NCBI GenBank assembly: GCA_007644065.1
Contig: VJWN01000013.1
Coordinates: 372,001-436,000 of the forward strand
From: Margaritispora aquatica
Lineage: Eukaryota > Ascomycota > Leotiomycetes > Helotiales > Discinellaceae
DNA length: 64,000 nt
Reading direction: 5' to 3'
Below are positions 23,233-34,635 of the stretch, piece after piece. The notes beneath the pieces were generated by a model. It had not been told where the DNA came from. It was given only the letters and a program-made list of their open reading frames with translations, and ran no database searches. The position numbers and the translations under genes were made by a program. How positions within the stretch are numbered: position 1 is the first letter of the stretch; every line of letters starts with the position of its first letter.

Positions 23233-25450
23233 TTACATTCTGTCATTTCGTTAGCTAAATTCTATAATTGTAGGAAGATGGGAGGGAACAGGGATATGAG
23301 ACATACCGCTCAACAGGCGTTAAACCAAGCAAACGCATGCCGTTATTCAGCACAATCCTAGCAGCATCATACAACGCCATACGAGCCTTCATCAACTCCG
23401 CCTCCCGGCCTACAATCCTCAAGTGAGCGTAACTCGAGCTTAGCGAGTGAGTCATCCTGAACAAGTAGGTCAAGATTGTGGCTGGCTCCAAGGTCTTCAA
23501 GGTGTTCTGCACGACGTCTGGGTACTGTGAGATCATGCGGATGAGATCCAGGGCGTGAGGCTCAACGAGGAGGGAAAGATCTGCTGATGCGATGTCGTCG
23601 TCTGAGAGCTCGGCTTTGCGAGTGATCGAGCACAGACGGGCGTGTGCGTATTGGAGATATGGACCAGTGTCGCCTTCGAAGGAGGTCATTACGTCCATGT
23701 CGAATTTGTAGTTATTAATACTAATGTTTCCGTTAGTGCATGGAGTGGTTGATGTTAGGCTAGCTCTACTTACCGCTTTCCGCTCATATCTTGAACCATC
23801 ACACTGCTGATACCGAGAATATCTGCTGTTGCCAGTGGATCCTCGATTTGCTCGTATTTGTTCTCATTGGTCTTCATGACTTCGTGCATCTTCTCAGCCA
23901 CATCACGCAAGATGTCATCTAAGAACTTGACGTTGCCTTTTCGCGTGCTCATGCCTAGAACCATTCCGAAATTGATGTGCTTCACCTTGGCAGCTAGTTC
24001 CTTATAATCCATCAACTCGATGATCTTGAACAATTGCTTGAGATGCAGATCTTGCTGTGTTGCCACAACATAAATCAACTCATCGAATTTGTACTTCTCT
24101 TCTCGCTGAAGCATTTCACTGATATCTCGGGTGAGGTAGAGAGCTGTGCCATCCTTCTTCTTGATAATGGGTCGCTCGAGACGCTTTCCTTCTTTTCCTG
24201 GGATAAGCTTTGCGAAGTCGACAATAACAGCTCCTTCTGATACTTCCGTAATGCCCATTTTGTCCATTCGCTCTCCTGCGAAATCCATTTTCTCTTGCTT
24301 GACTTGACTTTCACCCGAATAGTCATCGAAATGGATATTTAAGCGGGCGTATGTCTTCTTGTATCGAGTGATACTCAGCTCGCGGAAATGCGACCACTGC
24401 TTGATTGCTTTCTCGTCATTTTCTGTCATAGCCTTGAAATATCGGCGGGCTTGCTCGTCTAACCCGTTCTCCTTCAAATCAGTCGCATCCTTTCCGTCAG
24501 CTTCGAGTTGTGTAATCTCTTCCTTCTCTTTCGCAAGATCCGCGCTGATTTTAACATAGATCTGGAAGAGGTGGTTGATCGGGTCAACTAGCAGCTCCTC
24601 CTCACTCCCATATTTCTCAAATCCTAGGGCTAAGAGACCGTACTGTTTACCCCAATCACCTAAGTAGTTGATTCGGACAACATCATAACCTGCTCCCTCA
24701 TATAGATTTGACAAGAAACCGCCAATAATGGTACTCCGCAGATGGCCTGCGTGAAAGGGTTTGGCAATGTTGGGCGATGAGAATTCGACTAGCATGCGCT
24801 TTCGTCCTTTTGAAGGGTCGGATAGATCTTTCAGTCCAAGGTTGGGGTTTAGGCCGAAGGATTTCTTGTTCTTAATGACAGCGGGGATGAGGATTTGGGC
24901 AAGCTTATCAACTTTGAAGAAAAATTGTATGAAAGTACCGTCTGTTGTTGGCTTTTGGACGAGGGGTGATTCGGGAAACTGTTGTAACCTAGAGTTAATC
25001 TTTGTCAAAGCTGATGTCCATGGGAATACTCACATTTGATGCCCACTCCGTAGCTAGATCCTGTGGTTTCTTTCCTTTCACACGTAATGCTGGAACTGGC
25101 AAAATCAAATCTCCCTTGTCCAGTGTTTGCGTCCATTGTAAAGCAGGATATATAATCTTCGCGTCAACACCAGTCACTCCCGCGAGGATCTCTGTAATGT
25201 GCGATCGATATATGTCGATTGGATTGATGTCCGGAAAGCAATTTGGGTATTGCGCTAGAGGACTTGTAAGACTCAGTGACTTGAGCTTGTCAGCCAGAGG
25301 AGACGCTGCTGCCGCCATGTTGTATGAGGTTTGTGTAAAGACGCGATTGGGATGGAAGCGCGTAGCGCGTTGAATAACTCGGCTTTTGAATGGCGCGGAC
25401 TTCAGACAATGTCGTGATACCTTCAGAAGAGAGGAGAATGAGGGATTCAT
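23233..25450 (-). CDS. Arginyl-tRNA synthetase, probable dual mitochondrial/cytosolic forms
   Basis: This class I synthetase charges tRNA-Arg. Four exons (25450..25034, 24978..23774, 23720..23307, 23239..23233) give 680 residues; the last exon supplies only the end of an Arg codon, Met and stop, restoring the conserved ERM C-terminus. The ArgRS signatures are present: the ArgRS-specific N-terminal domain, HAGHLRS as the HIGH motif (His215), INYLGDWGKQYG, and MSTRKGN (from Met482) as the KMSKS equivalent. DTGPYLQYAHARLCSI and the anticodon-binding helices follow. From 25450 the protein begins with 44 residues lacking any acidic residue and rich in Arg, Lys and Ser, like a mitochondrial presequence. 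A second in-frame ATG at 25318 (MAAAASPLADKL) starts where cytosolic ArgRS begins. Both starts are probably used. A TGACTCA box lies 65 bp upstream. Confidence 0.95.
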
Positions 25451-25514
25451 AAATTTCTGGCTGTGGGTGAGTGGGGGGAGGGCAGTCGAGGGGTAGCTTC
25501 GGAGGGGTAATTCG

Positions 25515-25521
25515 TGACTCA
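25515..25521. promoter_or_regulatory. TGACTCA box, Gcn4/CPC1 (CpcA)-type site upstream of ArgRS
   Basis: This is an exact TGACTCA core, the consensus for the cross-pathway amino acid control bZIP factor (yeast Gcn4, Neurospora CPC1, Aspergillus CpcA). It is placed 65 bp upstream of the first ArgRS ATG. Aminoacyl-tRNA synthetase genes are classic targets of this factor in fungi. A TCACGTGA E-box core lies nearby at about 25549-25556. The sequence match is direct; regulation is inferred. Confidence 0.6.
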
Positions 25522-25556
25522 GGGTCAAAATATTTTTATTGGTCGTCCTCACGTGA

Positions 25557-26093
25557 CCTGGTCGTGAAACCTACCCAGGTAGGACAGAATCTGGACCAAG
25601 ATTTCTAGTCTCTTCCTTCGTTTTCAGCTCAATAACTACTAAGTCTCACTTGATATTAACGGACTGGTATATCACCTCATGCTTCATTATTGCTGAACTT
25701 TCCATTTGTACAAGTGTACTTGTGAGTCTTGAGAAGTATCTCAACAACAACCAAGACACAGAGCCGATCTGACCCAGTCTTCTTGGAAGCCAGGATAAAC
25801 ACTGCAATGCTATTTTTTCTTCTGAATATCAGAAACATTATTTGACAGGTTCTTGTTTGAAAGTAGAAGCTTCTTGGATGTTTCATTTTTCAATAAGTAT
25901 TGGCAATCTGAGATATTTACTTGTATGGAACTCTGGATACATTTCGTAGTCTTTGGAATGGAAGAAGTATATAAATATGTTATAGTATATGTATCTGTAG
26001 CAAAAACAAACTTGTCATTCGTTCCGAGGAGAAGTCCTGGTTTCCTTCCAATATCAAAGCATCATCTAAGTCTGCATGTCCATGCTGTATTCT
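25557..26093. other. ArgRS upstream / velvet-gene downstream intergenic region
   Basis: AT-rich DNA separates the ArgRS promoter from the hexanucleotide repeat. Frames are short and unconvincing on both strands. I see nothing else. Confidence 0.45.
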
Positions 26094-26162
26094 AATCCCA
26101 ATCCCAATCCCAATCCCAATCCCAATCCCAATCCCAATCCCAATCCCAATCCCAATCCCAAT
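26094..26162. repeat. (AATCCC)n hexanucleotide repeat, 11.5 perfect copies
   Basis: A 69-bp uninterrupted tandem array of AATCCC (GGGATT on the other strand) lies in the 3' flank of the velvet-domain gene. The unit is one base different from the telomeric CCCTAA/TTAGGG hexamer family in composition but is not a rotation of it, so I do not call it an interstitial telomere. Perfect copies suggest recent expansion and length polymorphism. Confidence 0.9.
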
Positions 26163-26305
26163 GCTAATTCCTGTCCATTATGCAACTCCTGCTTGCCTTT
26201 TGTTCCTCCAAAAAATCCTCCATAGAATGCTTCCAGCCTAGTTCCAACTCCCTAATTCCATCCTTATGACAAAGCGCAACGTTGAACTTTTGCACCAACG
26301 CGCAT

Positions 26306-26880
26306 TTATGCTGGAGGAGAGGGGACATTTTGTCCATCATTCTTCAACACACGGAGGAATGCACGTTCGCGTGAATCTGTCAAAGTCAGTAATCTTTATT
26401 GTGATCTCGTTTTCTTTGTCACCCACTTGGTCTGGTATTGTTGTCTGCTCTGTCCTCGACGACTATAGAGCGAGTTTCCACGTACTCGCGAACTTTAGCC
26501 TCGCCCTCGGGTGAAGAGTCACGAGAGTAGTCCATCTGCATTAGGCTCACTCGGATCCTATATCTCCCTGGCTCATAGATTGTGAGATCTGGGAAGTAGA
26601 AGTATGCTCTGTCTTTCTTGGAGCTAGAAGAAGATCCATGGCCGCGGCTGTGATGGTTACTTGAGCTACTGTCTGGTAAAGGGTGGGCAGAGTCTGCTAC
26701 CCTCCCACCCAAATGGTCTTCCAGCACCTGACCAGATTGATGAATAAGTGTTGCCACGGCCCAGGTCTGCGACAGCTCATTATAAGTGTTTGCGTCAGCG
26801 CTCAAGGAAGCGGCAATAGGAGGATAGAGCATTTCTCCGGGTCGAATTTGTGCTGGTGGTTGAACAGCAAGGTCCAGCAT
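26306..26880 (-). CDS. Short velvet-domain protein
   Basis: Velvet-domain proteins are fungal regulators linking development and secondary metabolism; VosA/VelB/VelC-type members bind DNA with an NF-kB-like fold. Two exons, 26880..26427 and 26376..26306, give 174 residues. The first contains LDLAVQPPAQIRPGEMLYPP and, after a Ser/His-rich insert, AYFYFPDLTIYEPGRYRIRV and SLMQMDYS, the hallmark velvet strands. Read without splicing it stops soon after. A GTGGGT...CAG intron (phase 1, with an ACTGAC branch-like site) adds SRERAFLRVLKNDGQNVPSP plus PA, matching typical velvet C-termini. It is short because the domain begins almost at Met1, and whether an upstream exon exists is unclear. It resembles uncharacterised small velvet proteins more than VeA, which has a long tail. 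Confidence 0.8.
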
Positions 26881-29194
26881 TATGAAAACTGTTCTCGTTG
26901 TATGGCTAAGAGTGGAATATGATCGGTTTTAAGGAATCGAGAGCAAATACAACTTGAATGTTGATAAAACTTGTGTATACAAGCAGTTCTGACCATAGTT
27001 AGAGTTTGTTGCATAAGAAGCAGTAATAAAAAGCTTTTGATAGGCAAGTGTTTGCTCACCACTCTGGCATTGGGCTAGCTTACCAAGTTTTGAAGAGGCA
27101 AGACACTCGAGAGAAGATTTATGGGGATATAGTTCTTCTGGAAGTGTGGGGTAGTTCTAAGCATTGGTGGGTGAGCTCGGTTGAGATGAGATGAGATATT
27201 AAGCAAGAGTCCACTTTGATGGAGTCTATATGATTAGGTTATATAGTCAAAATTGAGATGAACGGTTTCTGGCCAGACTCTTTCACTACCAGGCAAACAC
27301 GGAGAACATCCTAGTTTCGAGGAAGATCTTCAATAAGGCTTACAGTTCCAATCACTGTGAACTTCGAAGAATCATTCTATGGTGGGATTTCCCTTCTTAG
27401 CTATATTTGTGTAATTGCTACAACCAAATAAGTAGTAAAGATATTCTCTACTACCTAGCTTAACATCAATATGAAACTCTGTCTAGGTTGGAAGCTCTCC
27501 GAGTGGATACAGTTTATTTGATGTATGCTGAAAGGTCTAGAAGAGGAGAAGTGCGTGTAGATCACTAGTACGAGTTTGAAGGCTTAGTTTTCCATTGCAA
27601 AGCTCAAGTCCACGGAGCCGGGGGCGCACATGGTGGGCTCAGATTATTAGATCTTGCATTGTGCATTCACTTACTTGGAAGAAGCAAATATTCCATCACT
27701 TTTGAGCCCCATTAGATGCTGTGTTAAATTAATTACGATCCTGGGAATCTAGTTTGCGGCAGTAATTTAGTGCCGTGAGGTTGGTTAACCCCAGTAAAGC
27801 CCAGCCCAGTCCTCCTCCTCCTTATATTCCTTGTGACGTGCTCTCAGCTCTTGCAATTCTACTTCATCCTTGTTTTCGATTGCCGTGCGTCTATGTAGAA
27901 CCATGCCATCGGTTCTCGATATATAATTTCCATCAATAACACTACCAAAAGTTCCAAGATCTTAGATCTGGCAATGCCATTAATCAGGCCTGTGACCTTA
28001 AGTACCACAACGGCCGTCTCCAAGCAGTTGGTAGATGTGCGGGCTGAACCAAGAAGTACAGCTGAGTGGGTTGGTTCACATGATTACTGAACACGATGAC
28101 AGAATTATTCCCACAAGATGAAGGTCTCATAAAAATTCTTCAAGTTCAAATATACTCTCCCTAGGTTGCAGTCGACTTTCTTTCTTTCTTTTTGTCGGGT
28201 TATTAAAGCGGTTAAAGATCCCGTCCCAGCAGGCATCTTACGTTCATTGTTCGTGGCTGACATCATTCAAGGATACAAAGCCGACGGTCCCAATCAAGCG
28301 GCACATACGCTGTCAACATATTTGTGTTTATGCTGTAGTGAGGGGGGGGGCATGAAAGTACCCAGCTAAGTGGAACGGCTTACAGTGATTGGACATCAAG
28401 AGTCCGGAGATGCCTCCAATCCCCAAGAACTCCTGAAGCTACCAAGTTGGTAGGAACTCCTTCTGGCTAAAGATTTGACTTTGATCATACTAGTAGGCGC
28501 GTAGAACAGGTATGGACTAGGGCGCTGTGATGTGAAACAGAATGGTAAGAGAATGAATGTACCGTGTATTGTTTAGTCACGTGATATGACTTAACCTTTC
28601 ATACCTTACCTTAACTCCAATTAAGGTAAGTATAATTCTAATGAACATGTGTAAAAACTAATGTGTAGGTTTAATGCAACCTTTGGCTGCGGATTACTAG
28701 AAGGAGGTGTTGATTGTTTGAAATTTCATTAGTCGCGCTTGTAACACAAGAAGTGAGTAGAAAGATTGTAGGTAGTCACTTCCTGGTTTTAGTCCTTGCA
28801 AGCACGATTGTCGTACCTTCTATTGTCGAATAGTAAGGCTAAGTTAACTTGAATTCGATGTCTTCTCCTGATTTCCGTGTTACATCATCCATCGTTCCCA
28901 TTGTCTTCGATATCCCCTATACCCTCATCCACTATTTTGACTTACCCTAGATCGTGTTTCACATACAAAGAACAATTATTACCCAAGTTAGAAGGAGAAA
29001 AGACCATCGGTGATAGGAAGAATTGCCATTAGTTCGTATTGGTCTCAAACGTGGATCGAAATACTAGGTAAAAATTGGGCGCATAGTCAACGACAGTTTC
29101 TTGGCAATCACAAAAGGTTGAATGATAAGTTCGAGGCTATGCTGACCGATGCTAGTCATTACACATATATTCGAAAGAGAGAAATTCGTCAGGC
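26881..29194. other. Gene-poor region upstream of the velvet gene
   Basis: No frame here has a recognisable domain or a consistent exon structure. It should include the velvet promoter. A perfect 10-bp inverted repeat lies at 28605-28630 and a TCACGTGA E-box near 28577-28584. Confidence 0.45.
28605..28630. repeat. 10-bp perfect inverted repeat (CTTACCTTAA...TTAAGGTAAG)
   Basis: Arms 28605-28614 and 28621-28630 are perfect reverse complements around the 6-nt spacer CTCCAA. The arm sequence belongs to the CTTACC motif family seen elsewhere in the window. It could be a dimeric regulator site or a chance product of that low-complexity motif. Confidence 0.6.
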
Positions 29195-29383
29195 ATGTCT
29201 GCGTATATCAGCCAACCGGCAGCCTTCGTCATTATTTTCTCGGGCATGGGCATCTGTCTCTTGGTTACAGGCCTGTACATGACACTTCTCTATTCGAAAA
29301 GACACCGCAGCCTGAGATCAACACTCACTCCACCGCTGGATTCCCAGCATCCTCATCCTTTTTCATGGCGCACTAAAGTATGA
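29195..29383 (+). CDS. Possible 62-residue single-pass membrane micro-protein
   Basis: This small intact frame starts at an ATG and encodes MSAYISQPAAF, then one clear membrane segment (VIIFSGMGICLLVTGLYMTL), then a basic stretch (YSKRHRSLRS) and a short Pro/His/Ser tail. The hydrophobic helix followed by positive charges is the arrangement of a real single-pass protein with the C-terminus inside. The family is unknown, and no intron is needed. It stands alone in a 6-kb region with no other supported gene. A chance frame of this length is quite possible. Confidence 0.35.
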   Translation: MSAYISQPAAFVIIFSGMGICLLVTGLYMTLLYSKRHRSLRSTLTPPLDSQHPHPFSWRTKV

Positions 29384-32300
29384 CAATTGAAGTCGAGACA
29401 GAATACTGGACTTTATTGCAGTGAGCTTGTCCCCAAGACATCACGAGGATTGAAACCTTCTGGGAGAACCGCAAAAGACAAATTCTCCAACCACAACTCT
29501 CCAAGCTTAAAATACCACATGCTTGGGTAAGAGCCTTGACGATATTCTCCGCTTACTCTTTGTCGCTTCTGATTTCTAGCACCATCGAATTGTCCAAAGC
29601 GGCGAAGATTGTAAAACAGTGAAGACCACGAAAGTCAGTTTGTATGTCTCTTGCGGTTCTGGCCTGTCGCCTACTACCTAGATGATGGATGTTGCTATTA
29701 TCGAGTATTATAATGAGTCGGTACGAAGATCAACGGCTAGAAAACTTCATGCAGCTCACCCAGACCGACAGCCGTCAACCATTAATGCAAAATAATGGTT
29801 TCATCCTAGTGTCGGTCAATACACCTAAAATAGCATATGTACACCGAGACACATAGGTGCTGCATCTCCGGTCACCACCAGATTGCGGAGCATGTTCACA
29901 GGAGAAATGGTTTACTGGTTTGACTGAAGTCCTTTAAATAGACTGAACTGTACGCCTTTGGACCATACAGTAAGACATCTGCGGCAGCGGTCGAACCAAT
30001 TGTGCAAGGCTTGCAGCTAAATCGGCTCATATGCCACCTACTTGGAGGTTTTGTATAGATATCACCCAAGATTGCAGATCAGTACCGACGCTTTTGGGCG
30101 GCAAACAATTAATGTGCCATTGCGGACAGGACTCTTTCTAGGTGTGGTGCAGAAACTGTATACGAGAGCACACAAATTGACGAAGGTTGTACAACGATGA
30201 GACAAGAATTGCATATGCACAGTGATATGATCTTTCAACAATTCAGACAGTTGTGTTGAAGTTCGACACTGGCGAAAATGTACCTGAATGATCCTTGAGT
30301 TTGTGTTGGTGGATGATCTCATCAAAAACGGTTGTAAGACGACTAATCATGAACGGATGTTTCGCATCCGTCCGCTCCTCACCCCCACAAGCACTAAAAG
30401 TACGTTGGATGAACTTGGCTTCCATTGAGGAACTTACTCCGGATCATTTGATCTGCAGCCTCTTCTCATCGCCGATGTAGTTACCGACAAACCGCCAATT
30501 ATACAACGGGATTGTTGGATATTAAGTTTCAAGGCCATAAGTCTAGAACTGGTTTCAAAACATAGGTAACTCTGAGAGTATAGAATTTAATCTCTTGCGA
30601 AGAGACCTATTCAAGTTTCATACAAGGAATCGGTGAGTTAAAATCAAACTATTTGCGCCTCGATGAGGCTTCTTCAGACAGGGGATGTCATATCGGAACA
30701 GGCTCTCTCTCATGAGTCTTACCCATTTGACAACCTCAGGTCCCGATTGCGAAATGGGAGGGTTGCAAAGTATACGTTCTCCAATAATGAAACCACTTTG
30801 GGCTTCTCTGCGATTGTATTAGTTCTCAAGGGTGTCATCGAAAGCCTTTGACGCTAACAAAAGGACTTAGCTTAACACTTCTTTACATAGGCTCATAAGG
30901 ATGTTTCTTACGAACTTCGAACTCGCCATAAAATTATCATAGATTTCGTTTCCGGGCCGAGTGGTCTACAAATACAGAAATTTACATGTTTAGCTGTTGT
31001 CGTGAAGTTGCCCCACATATATGCTTTTGGCTCCCCTCACCCTCGCTTAACTACGCGAAATATACTTGTCCATGCTCTTACCTGGTTCTCAACCACTGAA
31101 TGGTATATATCTTGTATGTGACTGTGGGGATATAAGTCTCAATTTGGCAGTGAGTTCAAATTTGAATTCAAGAAGTTCTACTTTGCTGATGGGCGATAAA
31201 ATCACCGAGTACGTAATATCTTGGAGATAAACACGGCCAAGCAGCAATGGTTCATGCTTGTTAAATCCAAGCCAATTATGTGACTGCTATTTTAAATAAG
31301 GAAAGAGACTTGTGTGTATTACCAGTTGATTGGCGTCAAATTTGTGCATGTCTAGCTATGGTGCATTGTCACCTGGAAGCTTGAGGTTCCGTCTGAACAT
31401 CTCAGGGCGGTGTTCCATGTGGAGGCGACGTCATTCAAGACGCACACCCAGTAAACAAGAACCAGGGATTCTAGACAACCCAGGGAAGCAAGGAAGAGAG
31501 ATCTAGATCTGTGTTGTTGAAGAATATTCCAGGTGCAGTAATGTTTCTTTGCGCGGCAATTTAGTGAGACCATGAGAGATTGCCAAATATGGTTACCCTA
31601 TGTGATTAGTGGCTTCCCTTGACTCTATCCAATCCTTGTGTGATAGAACAGTCTAGATCTCCACCACTTGCATCGCGTGTAACCGTAACTTCACCTTCTC
31701 GAAAGAAGTCGGCGACATTCAGACACAAACGATGATGCTCATGACGATATGCGCAAGCTCTGACTCGCGTACTTCGTTGTACTCATGAACAGGCATGAAG
31801 TTCCAAAATTACCCTCGAAATCTCCCGGGCTCGATGAGAACTCTCATGTTGGCTACCAGATCTTCTCTGCCAATCGCGCTGCGTATGGAATCTCAAGAGG
31901 AAAGGCGCACCTCCAGTTCTAGACTTTCTAGGGGGCTGTCAGGTACCAAAGAGATTCAAAAGAAATTCAAAATAGCAATGCCAGCCACTTCGGAGCTTGA
32001 AGTCCTCAATCAATGCCGATGCACAAAGGAACCTTGCGCAAGACCCTGTTACCGACAAAGGGGAGTTCCTTGATACTAGCGTAACACAACAGCTTCGATG
32101 TCTCATACATCCTCTGTGCTAGCTGCCAGCCATATACACAGTAATACATGAGTCCGAACTAGGCTTCACTGCCATGACGAATACCGCACCATTTGACGAC
32201 ATTGGCATAGTGTGGTTGTTCAAATGACCAGGGGGCTGCCCCCGTGTAACGCGTTTGAAGGGCATCCTCGGGCGCGAGGCAGATAGCATCGTGTACATGA

Positions 32301-33211
32301 TGTGATTTATCAACTCGATCGACACCCACGAGGATTTTGTGTGGTGGAAGACCGAAGATCGCTCTGCTTTCGTGCTGCATTTACTCTTTCTGGAATGGGC
32401 TGGTGTTCGGAAAGGGAAAACCGCGTATCTCTCTGTGACCTTTAGAGCTCCTTATTGAAGGTATTGGTCGGATCATTGATCCGAACATCAAAATGAGGCT
32501 CAGCACGAAGGGGTTAGGACGGTGACAGGGTGTATATGCGTTTACTTTTTTGGAACGAGGAATTCTGCCTCATGTTCGTGATCAAATGATCCATGTTGCA
32601 TATCTAGTGATCGCAGGGTGTAAGTATCAGTAACCGGATCCTGGGGAAATGGTGGTTGACGTTCGGTGACCTTCAGTGGAAGTGCCCGAGCTGAGAGGAA
32701 CAAAGCTACCGTGACCGGCACTGAGATGTCGTGTTAGATTCCTCCTTGGAGTCCAGACACATACCTTTTGCACCGCCTCCAACCAGTTGCCCGGGAATAT
32801 TTTGTGGGGCAAGGAATGATTTGCGAAGACCTCTTTTGGTTGATTGGCGGTGGTTGAGTCTTAGCCGTTTTTGACTCAGCCAGTGGCTGCTTCAGCAAAG
32901 ATCACGGAGCTTACTCCGGTTTCTGAGGTGAGATGGTGTGCAGACAGCATCTTTTGTTGTCAATTTGCCAGGGTAGAATTGTCTACATTCATTCAAGTGA
33001 AGAAGGGGGTGAGATGAGATGTGATCGATGTTCCTGGGAACTATTTTGCGTGATGGTGGTGCTCGGACTTAGGATGCCGCTATGCAATTTGTTTGAGAGG
33101 CGGGAAGGAGTTTTGAGAATAGCTTCATTGATTGTTCTCAAGCATAATCGTACAAGTTGTAGATTCTTTGTTTTGAGAACCTTATTGCTGTCTCTATTGT
33201 CACCACGTCTT
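29384..33211. other. Gene-poor intergenic region
   Basis: About 3.8 kb of moderately AT-rich DNA has only short, overlapping frames and no domain I recognise. I found no terminal inverted repeats and no transposase-like frame. It may contain non-coding transcripts or decayed sequence that I cannot identify. Confidence 0.45.
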
Positions 33212-34635
33212 TCACCTTCGCGCTTCGAATCTCGATTCCACCTTTCCAGGAGAGATCTGCCCTACCATGTCATTTGTCCCATCTTCGTATTGAACGGAGA
33301 ACTGGGTTATCTTCTGAATGCGAGCATCCCCTCCGATGGGATGCAACATTGATCCATTGCGATCATGCAGGATGAAATCTTCACTACTGTTATCCCCTCC
33401 AATTCTTCCCCCTCCTACGACAGATGAGAGCTGACTTCTGCCATGGCCGCGCTCAACAGTGCTAGGTGTCCAATCGTTCTTGCTCGAGCCAGCGTATTTG
33501 AATGCAGTAGTATTGCGAGAAGAAGCCGTGCTAGGAAAGAGCTTGGGGAATAGCTTTGCCAGTGGCATGCGACACATCGGCAAGCAGGCGCATATGATCG
33601 CAATATTGAGTTCGAGGATGGTCCATTTTGTTGCTCCCACGTCAACTGTAAGATGTTAGTGTGTCTACATTGATGCTGTGTTTGTCTAATAAGAAGGTTG
33701 CAAACTATACGTACAGGTTGGGTCTGGACTCTTCGAAGTCGTGTTTAGTGCTGTCATGCGTAAAATGCTAGTTATCACGACACTGCGTATGTGTTAAATC
33801 AATAATCTGTTGGTTCTCGCCAAAGGATGGCCTACAAGATTCCGAGTGCGAACACAATAACCAATGATAGTTTCTGATTTAGTTGAAGCTTTAGACCCAT
33901 GATAAGTGGCATGGGTAAGGCAAGAATTATGATGTCTCCAAGAATTGAAAGTGCAGCGTTTGAATACCAGAAGTAAATCGTTTTGATACATGTCCCTGGA
34001 ATGGATTTATCGTAGGTTCTGGGAATCGGCGTACATTGAAACGTCGACCCTACAGTTGTTGCAATACCGAAGGCAACCACGAATCCGAGGAGGATCCAGC
34101 ATATAAGACGAAACTGTTTCTGTACAAAGATTCGTAGATATAGGAGAAGAATCGAAGCCTTTGTAGTGTTGATGCTTGTCTTGTAGAACATTTGAGATAG
34201 GTAGAAGCACTATATTATTATGTTAGTTGTGGCATCTACTCAATCCAGATGTTAATGTCTGTAACTTACCATCAAAGCTTGCTTTTTATGCTCAGCAGTG
34301 AGTTCCTTGCCATGTAGTCCATAACCATAATTGCAGGCTAATACTCATTAGTTTTGTTTTGCAACACCATCTTTTCATGCAAACGAACCCGCTATCAACA
34401 CAGAGTTCGAAGCGAGGCCGAAAACCTAACGAGCATTAGCAATCGTTGTATGGCGAACGCAAAATGCGAAACTTACTGTTGCTACTAGTATCACCCAGTC
34501 GTCAATGCCCAGACGAGCCGAGTTCTTCAATCTAGCCCAGACACGGATTCCAACAACAAGAGGAGTGATTACATTGAAGACGATTCCAGGTATCTTAACA
34601 ATAGCAACATTAGACTCATGGGAGGGAGTCGACAT
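33212..34635 (-). CDS. Rhodopsin-domain integral membrane protein (PTH11-like)
   Basis: This seven-helix protein belongs to the fungal rhodopsin-domain / SAT4-PTH11 group, a large receptor-like family in Pezizomycotina. Six exons (34635..34477, 34425..34389, 34337..34270, 34209..33836, 33782..33715, 33645..33212) give 379 residues in continuous frame. Typical features are VFNVITPLVVGIRVWARLK, GIDDWVILVATV at the end of TM2, and ACNYGYGLHGKELTAE in the loop before CFYLSQMFYKTSINTTKAS. KQFRLICWILLGFVVAFGIA, FQCTPIPRTYD and the ALPMPLIMGLKL helix follow. The conserved loop cysteines that could pair are present. The tail after the seventh helix is a Ser/Gly-rich cytosolic domain of ~120 residues. 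There is no CFEM domain at the N-terminus. The ligand is unknown. Confidence 0.88.

Noticed and set aside
26094..26162. AATCCC array as an interstitial telomere
   Set aside because: The unit is not a rotation of TTAGGG/CCCTAA, so it is called a plain microsatellite.
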